Assembly (NCBI RefSeq): GCF_001684965.1
Contig: NZ_MAYG01000031.1
Location: 1-64,000, forward strand
Origin: Chryseobacterium arthrosphaerae
GTDB lineage: Bacteria > Bacteroidota > Bacteroidia > Flavobacteriales > Weeksellaceae
Reading direction: 5' to 3'
Length of the DNA stretch: 64,000 nucleotides
The notes beneath the pieces are model-generated. The model was not told the origin of the DNA. It ran no database searches and saw nothing but the letters and a program-made list of their open reading frames with translations. Below, one piece after another: positions 42,778 through 51,645 of this stretch. The first letter of the stretch is position 1. Each line of letters opens with the position of its first letter. A program made the translations under genes and the position numbers.

Positions 42778-43980
42778 ATGAATTCAAAAGAATTATTAAA
42801 GATTGCCAATGAGTTTGGCACCCCCGTGTATGTTTACGATGCTGAGTCCATCAAAGTTCAATATGAGAAACTTACATCTTCTTTCCTGAAACACACAAAG
42901 TTTTTCTATGCAGCGAAGGCGTTGACGAATATCAATATCCTGAAGTATGTCAAGAACCTGGGGGCTTCTTTAGATTGTGTATCTATCAATGAGGTGAAAC
43001 TTGGATTAAAAGCAGGATTTCCGAAAGAAAAAATACTTTTTACTCCCAACTGTGTTGACCTGGCTGAAATAGAAGAAGCAATGACTTTCGGAGTTCATAT
43101 TAACATTGATAACATTTCTATTCTTGAGCAGTTCGGGAATAAATTCGGAAACTCTTACCCGATATTTGTGAGAATCAATCCGCATATCTTTGCAGGTGGA
43201 AATTATAAAATCTCAACAGGGCATATCGACAGTAAATTCGGGATCTCCATTCATCAGCTTCGCCACATCGAAAGGGTGATGAAGAGTACCAATCTTAATG
43301 TTGAAGGCCTTCACATGCATACAGGAAGTGAAATCAAAGACCCGGAGGTATTCCTTCAGGCCTTGGATATCATGCTGGAACTGTCTGAGCATTTCCCTAA
43401 CCTGAAATATCTGGATATGGGAAGCGGATTCAAAATTCCTTACCAGGACAGTGAAGAAGAAACAGACGTCAGAACTTTAGGTAAGAAAGTAGAAAAAGTA
43501 TTGGGAGAATTCTCTAAAATGACAGGAAGAAAATTTGAATTATGGTTTGAGCCTGGAAAATTCCTTGTAGGGAAAAGCGGTTACCTGCTGGTGAAAGCTA
43601 ATGTGATCAAGCAGACTACAGCCACTGTTTTTGTAGGCGTAAATTCAGGATTTAATCACCTGATCCGTCCTATGTTCTATGATTCTTACCATATGATTGA
43701 AAACCTGTCCAATCCAAAAGGAGCAGAAAGGATTTATACCGTGGTCGGAAATATCTGTGAGACCGATACATTTGCATGGGACAGAAAACTGAATGAAGTA
43801 AGAGAAGGTGATATCCTTGCCTTCCATAATGCAGGAGCCTACGGTTTCGAAATGAGTTCCAATTTCAATTCAAGACTGAAGCCTGCAGAAGTTTTATTTC
43901 TGGATGGAAAAGCTCACCTGATCCGAAAAAGAGATGAGTTTGAAGATCTATTGAGAAATCAGATCGAAATCGTGATGTAA
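42778..43980 (+). CDS. lysA: Diaminopimelate decarboxylase
   Basis: A 400-residue fold-type III PLP enzyme that makes lysine from meso-diaminopimelate, the last step of lysine synthesis. The PLP lysine is K47 in FYAAKALTN. LHMHTGSEI near 180, LDMGSGFKIPY (Gly-rich phosphate loop), and GNICETDTF with the conserved catalytic Cys from the partner subunit are all present. Length is typical. It is preceded by a possible attenuator rather than by other lysine genes and is followed by a terminator, so it is probably transcribed alone. Confidence 0.95.
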   Translation: MNSKELLKIANEFGTPVYVYDAESIKVQYEKLTSSFLKHTKFFYAAKALTNINILKYVKNLGASLDCVSINEVKLGLKAGFPKEKILFTPNCVDLAEIEEAMTFGVHINIDNISILEQFGNKFGNSYPIFVRINPHIFAGGNYKISTGHIDSKFGISIHQLRHIERVMKSTNLNVEGLHMHTGSEIKDPEVFLQALDIMLELSEHFPNLKYLDMGSGFKIPYQDSEEETDVRTLGKKVEKVLGEFSKMTGRKFELWFEPGKFLVGKSGYLLVKANVIKQTTATVFVGVNSGFNHLIRPMFYDSYHMIENLSNPKGAERIYTVVGNICETDTFAWDRKLNEVREGDILAFHNAGAYGFEMSSNFNSRLKPAEVLFLDGKAHLIRKRDEFEDLLRNQIEIVM

Positions 43981-44000
43981 ATTTAAGAGATAATCATATG

Positions 44001-44031
44001 AACAGCCGCCTTTTCAGGTGGCTGTTTTGTT
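44001..44031 (+). terminator. Terminator of lysA
   Basis: AACAGCCGCCT (44001-44011) pairs with AGGTGGCTGTT (44016-44026, one G-T pair) around TTTC, followed by TTGTTTT. It starts 20 bases after the lysA stop. Confidence 0.88.
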
Positions 44032-44067
44032 TTATATAATACTTTTAGTAGTAGGATTGTTTGTAAC

Positions 44068-44100
44068 CAAACCTAATGTTTTCAAAACCTGTTAGGTTTG
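44068..44100. repeat. AAACCTAA/TTAGGTTT intergenic palindrome
   Basis: CAAACCTAA (44068-44076) and TTAGGTTTG (44092-44100) are perfect 9-base arms. The centre contains TTTTCAAAACCTG and looks like a fuller palindrome that lost part of its left arm. From memory, AAACCTAACAGG/CCTGTTAGGTTT palindromes are common between genes in flavobacteria. Confidence 0.6.
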
Positions 44101-44233
44101 ACAGATCATAAAATTACAGATTTTTTAACATAGAAACGCTAGGGAAGGTTCATTTTAAATAGTTAAATTTGATAGGAATACAGCTTGAAGCTGTAGTTAT
44201 TTCAGAAATATAACCACCAAATCTATTATTATT

Positions 44234-45967
44234 ATGGCCAAAAATATAGCGGAGCAGATTGTTGAAATGCTCGAAAATGCCAATGTGAAAAGAATTTATG
44301 CCGTTACAGGAGACAGTCTCAATCATCTGAATATTGCTGTGAAGAATAGCAGCATCCAATGGATTCATGTTCGGCATGAGGAGGTAGGGGCTTATGCAGC
44401 CGCCGCAGAAGCGGAACTGGACGGTCTGGCGGTATGTGCAGGAAGCTGTGGTCCTGGGCATGTTCACTTGATTAACGGAGTGTATGAAGCACACCGTTCC
44501 CATGTTCCTATGCTGGTCATTGCTTCTACCATTCCCAGTGACGAAATGGGAATGGATTACTTTCAGGAAACCAATACTATAAAACTGTTCGACGATTGCA
44601 GCTATTACAATCAGATGATCACAAGACCGGAGCAGGTACAGCGTACCGTTCAGACAGCTCTTCAGCACGCCATTTCAAAAAAAGGAGTTGCTGTGATCGG
44701 GCTTCCGGGAGATGTTTCTGAGCTGGAAGCTGAAGAGGGATCAACCTCTGCCCAGATTTTTAAAACCAATCCGGTGATACGGCCTTCGGATGGTGAACTG
44801 AAGAGCCTTGCAGAGCTTATCAATGGAAATAAAAAGGTAACGCTGTACTGTGGAATTGGTGCTTCAGCAGCAAGCGCAGAAGTGATAGCATTATCTAAAC
44901 ATTTAAAAGCTCCTGTGGGCTATTCATTCCGTGGAAAAATGGACATTCAGCCCAATAATCCGAATGAAGTGGGGCTTACGGGGCTGTTGGGTTTTCCTTC
45001 CGCCTATCATGCAATGCATGAAGCAGATGTGGTTGTTCTTCTCGGAACAGATTTTCCGTATCAGAAATTCATGCCGGTAAAAAATAAGATCGTACAAATT
45101 GATGAAAGCGCGGAAAGGCTGGGAAGAAGGGCGAAACTTGAAATGGGACTGGCAGGCGATGTCAGGGAAACCATCAAAGCACTCCTTCCTTTGCTCGAAG
45201 AGAAGACTGATGTTCACTTTCTTAATGAACAGCTGGCATTTTATGAAAAGGTAAAAGAAAATCAGCTGGAATATGTTAAAGATTCGGGTAAGGAAAATGC
45301 TATTCAGCCGGAATATGTCGCCCATACACTGGATCGTCTTGCTGAAAAAGATGCCATATTTACTGTAGATACCGGAATGTGCTGCGTCTGGGGAGCCCGG
45401 TTCATTACAGGAACCGGTAAAAGGAAAATGCTGGGGTCATTTAATCACGGATCTATGGCCAATGCGATGCCAATGGCCATCGGAGCAGCACTTTCACATC
45501 CGGAAAAGCAGGTGATTGCGATGTGCGGAGATGGAGGGTTGTCTATGCTTCTGGGAGATATGGCTACTATTTTTCAGTATAAATTACCTGTGAAGCTGAT
45601 TGTTTTCAATAACAGGACCCTCGGGATGGTAAAGCTGGAAATGGAAGTGGGAGGAATGCCGGATAACGAAACAGATATGATCAATCCTGATTTTGCGATG
45701 GTAGCAAAGGCTATGGGATATCCGGGAAGAAACGTTCATTTACCCGAAGAAGTGGAAGATGCTATAAAAGAATGTCTGCAGCATAACGGGCCTTATCTTT
45801 TGAATATTTTTACGAATCCTAATGCATTGGCTCTGCCTCCTAAAATTGAGTTTGATCAGGTAATGGGAATGACAAAATCCATGGCACAGCTCATGCTTGG
45901 CGGAAAGATGGATGAGGTCTTTGAAACAGTAAAAAGTAACTATAAACATATTAAAGGTCTTTTATAA
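44234..45967 (+). CDS. poxB: ThDP-dependent pyruvate:quinone dehydrogenase (pyruvate oxidase type)
   Basis: A 577-residue enzyme with the three-domain ThDP fold: PYR domain with YAVTGDSLNHL and RHEEVGAYAAAAEAEL (activating Glu), a central FAD/Rossmann-like domain (about 185-340), and a PP domain with MCGDGGLSMLLGDMATIFQYKLPVK...NN as the GDG-N cofactor motif. Size and domain order match E. coli PoxB (572), which decarboxylates pyruvate to acetate and reduces quinone at the membrane. The C-terminal LGGKMDEVFETVKSNYKHIK is a likely membrane-contact helix. Acetolactate synthase is less likely because there is no small subunit. Confidence 0.88.
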   Translation: MAKNIAEQIVEMLENANVKRIYAVTGDSLNHLNIAVKNSSIQWIHVRHEEVGAYAAAAEAELDGLAVCAGSCGPGHVHLINGVYEAHRSHVPMLVIASTIPSDEMGMDYFQETNTIKLFDDCSYYNQMITRPEQVQRTVQTALQHAISKKGVAVIGLPGDVSELEAEEGSTSAQIFKTNPVIRPSDGELKSLAELINGNKKVTLYCGIGASAASAEVIALSKHLKAPVGYSFRGKMDIQPNNPNEVGLTGLLGFPSAYHAMHEADVVVLLGTDFPYQKFMPVKNKIVQIDESAERLGRRAKLEMGLAGDVRETIKALLPLLEEKTDVHFLNEQLAFYEKVKENQLEYVKDSGKENAIQPEYVAHTLDRLAEKDAIFTVDTGMCCVWGARFITGTGKRKMLGSFNHGSMANAMPMAIGAALSHPEKQVIAMCGDGGLSMLLGDMATIFQYKLPVKLIVFNNRTLGMVKLEMEVGGMPDNETDMINPDFAMVAKAMGYPGRNVHLPEEVEDAIKECLQHNGPYLLNIFTNPNALALPPKIEFDQVMGMTKSMAQLMLGGKMDEVFETVKSNYKHIKGLL

Positions 45968-46015
45968 ACAAGGGGTAAAGATCCAATAAGATTGTTTTTT
46001 TTAGATACCGGCTCG

Positions 46016-46041
46016 ACTTCACACTTTTGTGTGAAGTTTTT
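46016..46041 (+). terminator. Terminator of poxB
   Basis: ACTTCACAC-TTTT-GTGTGAAGT, perfect 9-bp stem followed by a T run, 48 bases after the poxB stop. Confidence 0.9.
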
Positions 46042-46066
46042 CTTTTCGGGAAATCCCGTAAATATT

Positions 46067-46074
46067 TACCTTTG
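46067..46074 (+). promoter_or_regulatory. -7 box for the two TonB-CTD-like genes
   Basis: TACCTTTG, 31 bases before the ATG at 46106. Confidence 0.6.
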
Positions 46075-46105
46075 CTTAATATTGAACTTATAAATAGCAT
46101 ATATT

Positions 46106-46585
46106 ATGAAAACGATATTTTTATTCCTGGCTCTTTGTATCGCAAATTTTTCATTTGCACAGGATCAGGAAGAAAGGAACGACACTTTTATTGCTGAAAA
46201 CAATAAAAATATTTTAAAAATAGACATTAAAGAACCGTTTATGCAGGTTGCTGTTAAATGTAATGACTTTAAGCCGGCAGCATATGAAGGCGGCGTAGAA
46301 GCTTACAAAACTATACTGAACAAATATATGTATGCCTATCTGAATTCAGATTTTTATGCATTGGCAGGAGATTTTACATTCACGCTGTTCCTTGATGCCA
46401 AAGGAAAAGTGGTGGATGTGAAAGGAATGCCTAAAGTGGCCAATAGCGAAGTCTTCTTCGATGACATGCAGTATGTGGTAAGAAGAATCAAGAAAAACTG
46501 GACTCCTGCATCATGTGGTGGAAATCCCGTACCTTCGCAGATCAAAGTGAAAATGAACTTCTCTTCCGTATCAGTAGAGATGTAA
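46106..46585 (+). CDS. Secreted protein with TonB C-terminal-like fold
   Basis: A 159-residue exported protein; the signal peptide ends FSFAQ. Residues about 55-155 follow the TonB C-terminal pattern: YEGGVEAYKTILNKYMYA, a strand pair FTFTLFLDAKGKVVDVKGMPK, then a helix and KKNWTPASCGGNPVPSQIKVKMNF. There is no membrane anchor or Pro-rich spacer, so it is not an energy-transducing TonB but a free TonB-CTD-like domain. Two Cys (CNDF and SCGG) may form a disulfide. It is paired with a paralogue 15 bases downstream. Function unknown. Confidence 0.78.
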   Translation: MKTIFLFLALCIANFSFAQDQEERNDTFIAENNKNILKIDIKEPFMQVAVKCNDFKPAAYEGGVEAYKTILNKYMYAYLNSDFYALAGDFTFTLFLDAKGKVVDVKGMPKVANSEVFFDDMQYVVRRIKKNWTPASCGGNPVPSQIKVKMNFSSVSVEM

Positions 46586-46600
46586 AACTAAACTATAACC

Positions 46601-47020
46601 ATGAAAAAACTTCTTTTAATTTTACCTTTATTGCTGTTAAGCGGTAAAGGATTTTCGCAGCAAGCTGCTGCTGAGTACCAATATCAGAATAGCTCCGATT
46701 TTCAGAAAGCAGAATTTCCGGGTGGAGAAGAGGCTTTCAGAAAAGAGTTCCTGAATATGGTCTATGCTTATGTAGATGTTGCTTTATATGCAATTCAGGG
46801 CGAAGTCACTTTTATATTTAATATCAATTCAAAAGGAAAAATTGATAAGTTGGATGTACTTCCTAAGTTCAGAAACAATGAAATGTTTGTAGATGATATG
46901 AAGTATGCCCTTAAAAAGGTAAAAGGAAAATGGAGTCCTGCTACCAAAAGCGGTGTTCCGGTTGATTCCAAAGCTATTATGAAAATCAGGTTTAGTAATA
47001 ATACCTATGATCATGATTAA
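46601..47020 (+). CDS. Secreted protein with TonB C-terminal-like fold, paralogue
   Basis: A 139-residue exported protein; the signal peptide ends GFSQQ. The mature part is a clear TonB-CTD-like domain: FPGGEEAFRKEFLNMVYAYV, IQGEVTFIFNINSKGKIDKLDV, and KWSPATKSGVPVDSKAIMKIRF, which match the FPGG, DGKI and W-P-x4-GKPV landmarks of TonB C-termini. It is clearly related to the preceding gene and co-transcribed. It lacks a membrane anchor, so it probably works in the periplasm or outside. Confidence 0.8.
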   Translation: MKKLLLILPLLLLSGKGFSQQAAAEYQYQNSSDFQKAEFPGGEEAFRKEFLNMVYAYVDVALYAIQGEVTFIFNINSKGKIDKLDVLPKFRNNEMFVDDMKYALKKVKGKWSPATKSGVPVDSKAIMKIRFSNNTYDHD

Positions 47021-47154
47021 AAAAATACTGCAGTTGATCGATTTAATTTAACTAAAAATAGTTTTTTACAATTCAATATTAATTCTTCAAAAAGACAGTG
47101 TTGAGTTTATCATTTTGTTAAAATAATCTCCTGCCATTCTGTCACAATATTTTG

Positions 47155-47162
47155 TATCTTTG
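47155..47162 (+). promoter_or_regulatory. -7 box for miaB
   Basis: TATCTTTG gives a transcript start near 47168, just before the palindrome at 47174. Confidence 0.55.
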
Positions 47163-47173
47163 CAGACTCATTT

Positions 47174-47196
47174 GTTCGTAATTTCAAATTACGAAC
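47174..47196 (+). promoter_or_regulatory. Perfect palindrome in the miaB leader
   Basis: GTTCGTAATTT-C-AAATTACGAAC has 11-base perfect arms. It lies between the predicted transcript start and the GTG start codon, so it could be a roadblock operator or fold as a leader hairpin. Confidence 0.6.
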
Positions 47197-47211
47197 CCTA
47201 AATTGATTATC

Positions 47212-48648
47212 GTGCAGGAAAAATATATAGACGAAACAAAACAGGGCGAAGCTTTTGCCATTGCAGAAAGACCTGAGAATTCTAAAAAACTGTTTTTAGA
47301 AAGCTATGGCTGTCAGATGAATTTCTCTGACTCTGAGATTGTTGCATCCATTCTTAACGAACAGGGATATAATACAACAATGAAGGCCGAAGAAGCCGAT
47401 CTTATCCTGTTAAATACCTGCTCCATTCGTGAGAAAGCTGAGCAGACCGTAAGAATGCGTCTTTCCCAGTTTAAAAACCTTAAAAAAGAAAAACCGAATA
47501 TGACGGTGGGGGTTCTTGGATGTATGGCGGAAAGATTGAAAACAAAATTCCTGGAAGAAGAGCAATTGGTAGACCTTGTAGTGGGGCCTGATGCTTACAG
47601 AGACCTGCCGAACCTTCTGAAAGAAACGGATGATGGAAGAGATGCGATCAATGTAATCCTTTCCAAAGAAGAGACTTATGCCGATATTAACCCGGTTCGT
47701 TTAGGAGGAAACGGAGTAACAGCCTTTGTAACCATTACAAGAGGTTGTGATAACATGTGTACTTTCTGTGTTGTTCCGTTTACCAGAGGAAGAGAGAGAA
47801 GCCGTGATCCGCATTCAATTATTGACGAATGTAAAGATCTTGCCAATAACGGATATAAAGAAATTACCCTTTTGGGACAGAACGTTGACTCTTACCTGTG
47901 GTATGGAGGTGGTCCCAAAAAAGATTTTGCAAAAGCTTCTGAAATGCAGAAAGCCACTGCAGTGAATTTCGCACAGTTGCTTGATCTGGTAGCCAAAGCG
48001 GTTCCTGAAATGAGAATCAGATTCTCAACATCCAATCCTCAGGATATGAGTCTGGAGGTCTTCAGAATGATGGCAAAACATGATAATATCTGTAAATATG
48101 TACACTTACCTGTACAGAGCGGAAGCAATAATATGCTTGCAGCCATGAACAGACAGCATACCCGTGAAGAATATCTTGACCTGATCAAAAAGGCGAAGGA
48201 AATTGTTCCGGAAGTTGCGTTCTCTCAGGATATGATCGTTGGATTCTGTAATGAAACCGAAGAAGACCACCAGGATACACTGAGCCTGATGAGAGAAGTG
48301 GAATATGACTACGGTTATATGTTTGCGTATTCAGAAAGACCGGGAACTCCGGCTCACAAAAAAATGGAGGACAATATTCCTGCTGATGTGAAGCAGAGAC
48401 GTCTTGCTGAAGTAATTGCCCTGCAGGGCGAGCTTTCCAGGATGAGAATGAAATCTTATGTGGGAAGAGTACACCAGATTCTGATTGAAGGAACATCTAA
48501 AAAGAACGAAAACCAGTGGAAAGGAAGAAATTCCCAGAATGCCGTATGTGTCTTCGATAAACTGGAAGGACAGAAAATAGGTGACATTGTGGACGTTTTT
48601 GTTTATGACAACACTCAGGGCACACTTTTAGGAAGAATAGCTGAATAA
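47212..48648 (+). CDS. miaB: tRNA-2-methylthio-N6-dimethylallyladenosine synthase
   Basis: A 478-residue radical-SAM methylthiotransferase that adds the 2-methylthio group to i6A37 in tRNA. The N-terminal UPF0004 domain has three Cys for one 4Fe-4S cluster ([26 protein letters not shown]). The radical-SAM core has [17 protein letters not shown] (C-x3-C-x2-C), and a C-terminal TRAM domain (about 410-475) binds RNA. The GTG at 47212 is preferred because it gives the family start MQEKYIDE; a TTG three codons earlier is possible. Its product is the substrate of MiaE encoded at 21890. Confidence 0.95.
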   Translation: MQEKYIDETKQGEAFAIAERPENSKKLFLESYGCQMNFSDSEIVASILNEQGYNTTMKAEEADLILLNTCSIREKAEQTVRMRLSQFKNLKKEKPNMTVGVLGCMAERLKTKFLEEEQLVDLVVGPDAYRDLPNLLKETDDGRDAINVILSKEETYADINPVRLGGNGVTAFVTITRGCDNMCTFCVVPFTRGRERSRDPHSIIDECKDLANNGYKEITLLGQNVDSYLWYGGGPKKDFAKASEMQKATAVNFAQLLDLVAKAVPEMRIRFSTSNPQDMSLEVFRMMAKHDNICKYVHLPVQSGSNNMLAAMNRQHTREEYLDLIKKAKEIVPEVAFSQDMIVGFCNETEEDHQDTLSLMREVEYDYGYMFAYSERPGTPAHKKMEDNIPADVKQRRLAEVIALQGELSRMRMKSYVGRVHQILIEGTSKKNENQWKGRNSQNAVCVFDKLEGQKIGDIVDVFVYDNTQGTLLGRIAE

Positions 48649-48762
48649 CTGTAAGCTTTGTGATACAGGAGAAAATTATCTTCCGAAAGTAAAATAAACG
48701 GTTATTACCGTTAGATTTTTAGTAAATTGTGAAGGAAAACAGGGCACTTCAGACTTCAGCAG

Positions 48763-48939
48763 ATGAATGCCGGTCTGAAAGAAGCCGTTTTGGATAAAAA
48801 ACAGGGAGATAAGCTTTTGCGTTTTACAAAATCGCCGGATGTCTGAATCCCCAAAGAGATAAAAGGTTTAAAAATAGGCTATTATCAGTATTTAACCTAT
48901 AAAATTGAAAATGGAAAAGTTTCAGAGGTATTACCTTAG
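48763..48939 (+). pseudogene. Remnant of a decayed gene
   Basis: One frame reads MNAGLKEAVLDKKQGDKLLR and on to a TGA at 48844, then continues sensibly past the stop as IPKEIKGLKIGYYQYLTYKI and ENGKVSEVLP before a TAG at 48937. The text looks protein-like on both sides of the stop and overlaps the start of the next gene in another frame. Upstream, a second frame (ENRALQTSADE) may be the same gene before a frameshift. No family is recognised. Confidence 0.4.
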
Positions 48940-49708
48940 CTTTTTGCTGCTTATCGTTTACACCAATACTATTGCACAGGTCAACTGTAATGCAGTAGAG
49001 GGGGAGAACTGCAAGAAAGCTTGTGAGTTATACAACTGGGCTTCAAATTTACAAGGTTCCGGGGAGTCGGAGGAAGGCTTTGATAAGGCGATTGGACTCT
49101 GTCCGGATTTCTCCGGTGCTTATATGGAGAAAGCGGCCCCTTACCTTAAAAACGGGGATTTTTCCACCTGGAAGATTCTGATTGATAAGGCTGTCGCCTT
49201 AGACCCTAAAATGCATCTTGGATACAGAGGTTGGTGCAGGTTCCAGTTTTTGCGGGATTATAGCGGTGCTGTTCAGGATCTTGAAACCCTTAAGCAATAT
49301 TACCCGGAAGATTTAGGAAGATCCCTGAATGGAGATTATCGTCTGGAGGTCGTAAAGCGTATGTCTTATAGTGCTTTAGGACAGAAGGAAAAAGCGACAG
49401 GAATTATTGAAAAGCTTCTGGCTACAAGAGGCCATGTGAAAGGGCTGTTTGATCATGATCAGCTTGGGGTGATCTATTTTGAGCAGGGAAGATATGATAA
49501 AACCCTCGAAAATTTTGAAAAACAAAGCAAAGAATATGACTTTGCTGAGAACATATACTTTAAAAGTAAAGTTTCTAAGATCAGAAACAAAGATTATTTG
49601 GATTTGAAAATGTTGGCATTAAAACCTTATGATGAAGGAAAAGTCATGAAGGATGTTGATACGCATCATTTTAACAAAATCTACAGAAAGCAGATTGCAG
49701 AACTGTAG
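48911..49708 (+). CDS. Secreted TPR-like protein
   Basis: About 265 residues: a signal peptide (MEKFQRYYLSFLLLIVYTNTIAQ), then a short Cys-rich beginning (CNAVEGENCKKACELY) and helical repeats with TPR features (EGFDKAIGLCPDFSGAYMEKA, ALDPKMHLGYRGW, YDKTLENFEKQSKEY). The ATG at 48911 is chosen over a TTG two codons upstream. It is transcribed toward the sigma-54 activator 37 bases downstream. Role unknown; TPR domains mediate protein contacts. Confidence 0.75.
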   Translation: MEKFQRYYLSFLLLIVYTNTIAQVNCNAVEGENCKKACELYNWASNLQGSGESEEGFDKAIGLCPDFSGAYMEKAAPYLKNGDFSTWKILIDKAVALDPKMHLGYRGWCRFQFLRDYSGAVQDLETLKQYYPEDLGRSLNGDYRLEVVKRMSYSALGQKEKATGIIEKLLATRGHVKGLFDHDQLGVIYFEQGRYDKTLENFEKQSKEYDFAENIYFKSKVSKIRNKDYLDLKMLALKPYDEGKVMKDVDTHHFNKIYRKQIAEL

Positions 49709-49744
49709 AAGATTAACATTAAATCAATAATCAAAAATTTACTT

Positions 49745-51037
49745 ATGAGCAACGAGTTACAAAACATAAAAAACCGTTTCGGAATTATCGGGAATTTTCC
49801 GGCACTCAACAGGGCTTTGGAAAAATCTATCCAGGTTGCCCCTACGGATATCTCCGTCTTAGTTATTGGAGAAAGTGGGGTGGGAAAAGAGTTTATTCCG
49901 AAAATCATTCATTCAGAATCCAGAAGAAAACATCAGCCTTATATTGTTGTAAACTGTGGAGCAATTCCCGAAGGAACAATAGATTCCGAATTATTCGGGC
50001 ATGAAAAAGGAGCCTTCACGGGAGCTACAGCAACCAGAAAAGGATATTTTGAAGTGGCAGACGGCGGAACTATTTTCCTGGATGAAGTAGGAGAACTTCC
50101 TTTACAGACACAGGTTCGTCTTTTAAGAGTTCTGGAAAGCGGGGAATTTATGAAAGTAGGATCTTCACAGGTACAGAAAACCAATGTGAGAATCGTAGCG
50201 GCTACCAACGTCAATATGATGAAAGCAATTCATGACGGAAGATTCCGGGAGGATCTGTACTACCGTCTGAATACCGTTCAGATTGATATGCCGCCGTTAA
50301 GAGAGAGAAAAGGAGACATCCATTTATTATTCCGGAAATTTGCGATAGATTTCGCAGAAAAATACAGAATGCCTGAGCTGGAGCTGGAGCCCAGTGCAGT
50401 TCATTACATTGAAAGTTATTCTTTCCCCGGCAACGTCCGTCAGTTGAGAAACCTGGTAGAGCAGATGACCGTTGTGGAAAGAAACAGAAATATTACGGCA
50501 GAAAAGCTTGCAGAGTATATCCCGATGGAAACCCACCTTCCTATGGTGGTGAATACACCAAATACTCCAAAGCAGAACGATTTTGGCAGTGAAAGAGAAA
50601 TTATGTATAAAATTCTCTTTGATATGAGAAGCGATATTAATGATTTAAAATCCTTAACTTCGGAATTGATCAAAAACAGGGGAACAGGTGATCTGAGTAA
50701 TCATGAGAAAAACCTGATCAACAGGATTTATACCCCGGAAAGCCAGTCGCAGGTAAACTCAGGATCTTTGCTGTATTTTGAAAATAATAATAATGATACG
50801 CCGGCAGTTCAGACCCCTACGATCATTTCAACACCTGAAGACAGCTACGAAGATATAGAAGATATTGAGGTGGAAGAAAACAGACCGGAATCTCTTTCCC
50901 TTCAGAATAATGAAAAAGACCTGATCATTAAAGCTTTAGAGAAGCATAAAGGCCGTAGAAACAGAGCTGCAGATGAGTTGGGGATTTCGCAGAGAACTTT
51001 ATACAGAAAGATAAAACAGTATAATCTGGAAGATTAA
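49745..51037 (+). CDS. Sigma-54-interacting AAA+ transcription activator
   Basis: A 430-residue enhancer-binding protein without a receiver or GAF domain at the N-terminus: the AAA+ domain starts at once. Walker A GESGVGKE (43-50), the sigma-54 contact loop GAFTGA (89-94), Walker B TIFLDEVGEL, and an arginine-finger region (LRERKGDIHLL) are intact. A linker of about 130 residues, partly acidic (EDSYEDIEDIEVEENRPE), leads to a Fis-type helix-turn-helix at the end (NRAADELGISQRTLYRKI). With no sensor domain, control may be by abundance or partner protein. In Bacteroidota this gene is commonly next to lptE, as here. Confidence 0.93.
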   Translation: MSNELQNIKNRFGIIGNFPALNRALEKSIQVAPTDISVLVIGESGVGKEFIPKIIHSESRRKHQPYIVVNCGAIPEGTIDSELFGHEKGAFTGATATRKGYFEVADGGTIFLDEVGELPLQTQVRLLRVLESGEFMKVGSSQVQKTNVRIVAATNVNMMKAIHDGRFREDLYYRLNTVQIDMPPLRERKGDIHLLFRKFAIDFAEKYRMPELELEPSAVHYIESYSFPGNVRQLRNLVEQMTVVERNRNITAEKLAEYIPMETHLPMVVNTPNTPKQNDFGSEREIMYKILFDMRSDINDLKSLTSELIKNRGTGDLSNHEKNLINRIYTPESQSQVNSGSLLYFENNNNDTPAVQTPTIISTPEDSYEDIEDIEVEENRPESLSLQNNEKDLIIKALEKHKGRRNRAADELGISQRTLYRKIKQYNLED

Positions 51038-51092
51038 TAGGCTGACTTTTAAAAGCCCGGAAATTAATTAAGAGGAAAAATAAATAAGAAAA

Positions 51093-51644
51093 ATGAGGAG
51101 TAAGATCAAAAATATTAATCTCAGACAAACAATCCTTACAGGAGTTCTTTTTGCACTGCTGGGAACTTTACATTCATGCTATTCCTTTAGCGGGTCATCC
51201 CTGAAAGGCGAGCAAACCGTTCAGATCAATGAGTTTCCCAATAATGCACCCCTTGTAAACCCAACATTATCCCAACAGTTCTCTACAGATATTCAGAACA
51301 GATTTTTACAGAGAACAACACTGAAGGGAACCAAAGAAAATCCTGATATGCTGATAGAAGGTGAGATTACAGATTATTCCATCACTCCTACTACGATCAG
51401 CTCCAATACGCAGACCAATTCTGCCGGAGGAGTTATTCAGCAGGCTCAGAATAAACTTACAATTACGGTAAAAGTGCATTATGAAAATAAAGTACGCCCT
51501 GATGCCAGTTTTGACAGAACCTATACTGATGAAGCAGCTTTCAACAGCAATTTATCACAGAATGATATCGAAACGTCACAGGTGAAAATCGTTACTGAAA
51601 GGATAATTAATAAAATTTTTAACGACATTGTAGCGAATTGGTAA
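51093..51644 (+). CDS. lptE: LptE family LPS-assembly lipoprotein
   Basis: A 183-residue outer-membrane lipoprotein; the signal ends LHSC (Cys29). The mature part starts CYSFSGSSLKGEQTVQINEF and has alternating strands with PTLSQQFSTDIQNRFLQRTTL, a layout typical of Bacteroidota LptE (plug of the LptD barrel). It lies 55 bases after the sigma-54 activator and directly before the acidic repeat protein, an order seen in other flavobacteria as far as I recall. Confidence 0.87.
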   Translation: MRSKIKNINLRQTILTGVLFALLGTLHSCYSFSGSSLKGEQTVQINEFPNNAPLVNPTLSQQFSTDIQNRFLQRTTLKGTKENPDMLIEGEITDYSITPTTISSNTQTNSAGGVIQQAQNKLTITVKVHYENKVRPDASFDRTYTDEAAFNSNLSQNDIETSQVKIVTERIINKIFNDIVANW

Positions 51645-51645
51645 G

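Noticed and set aside
44150..44668. 172-codon minus-strand open frame over the poxB start
   Set aside because: Antisense shadow of the strongly supported ThDP enzyme.
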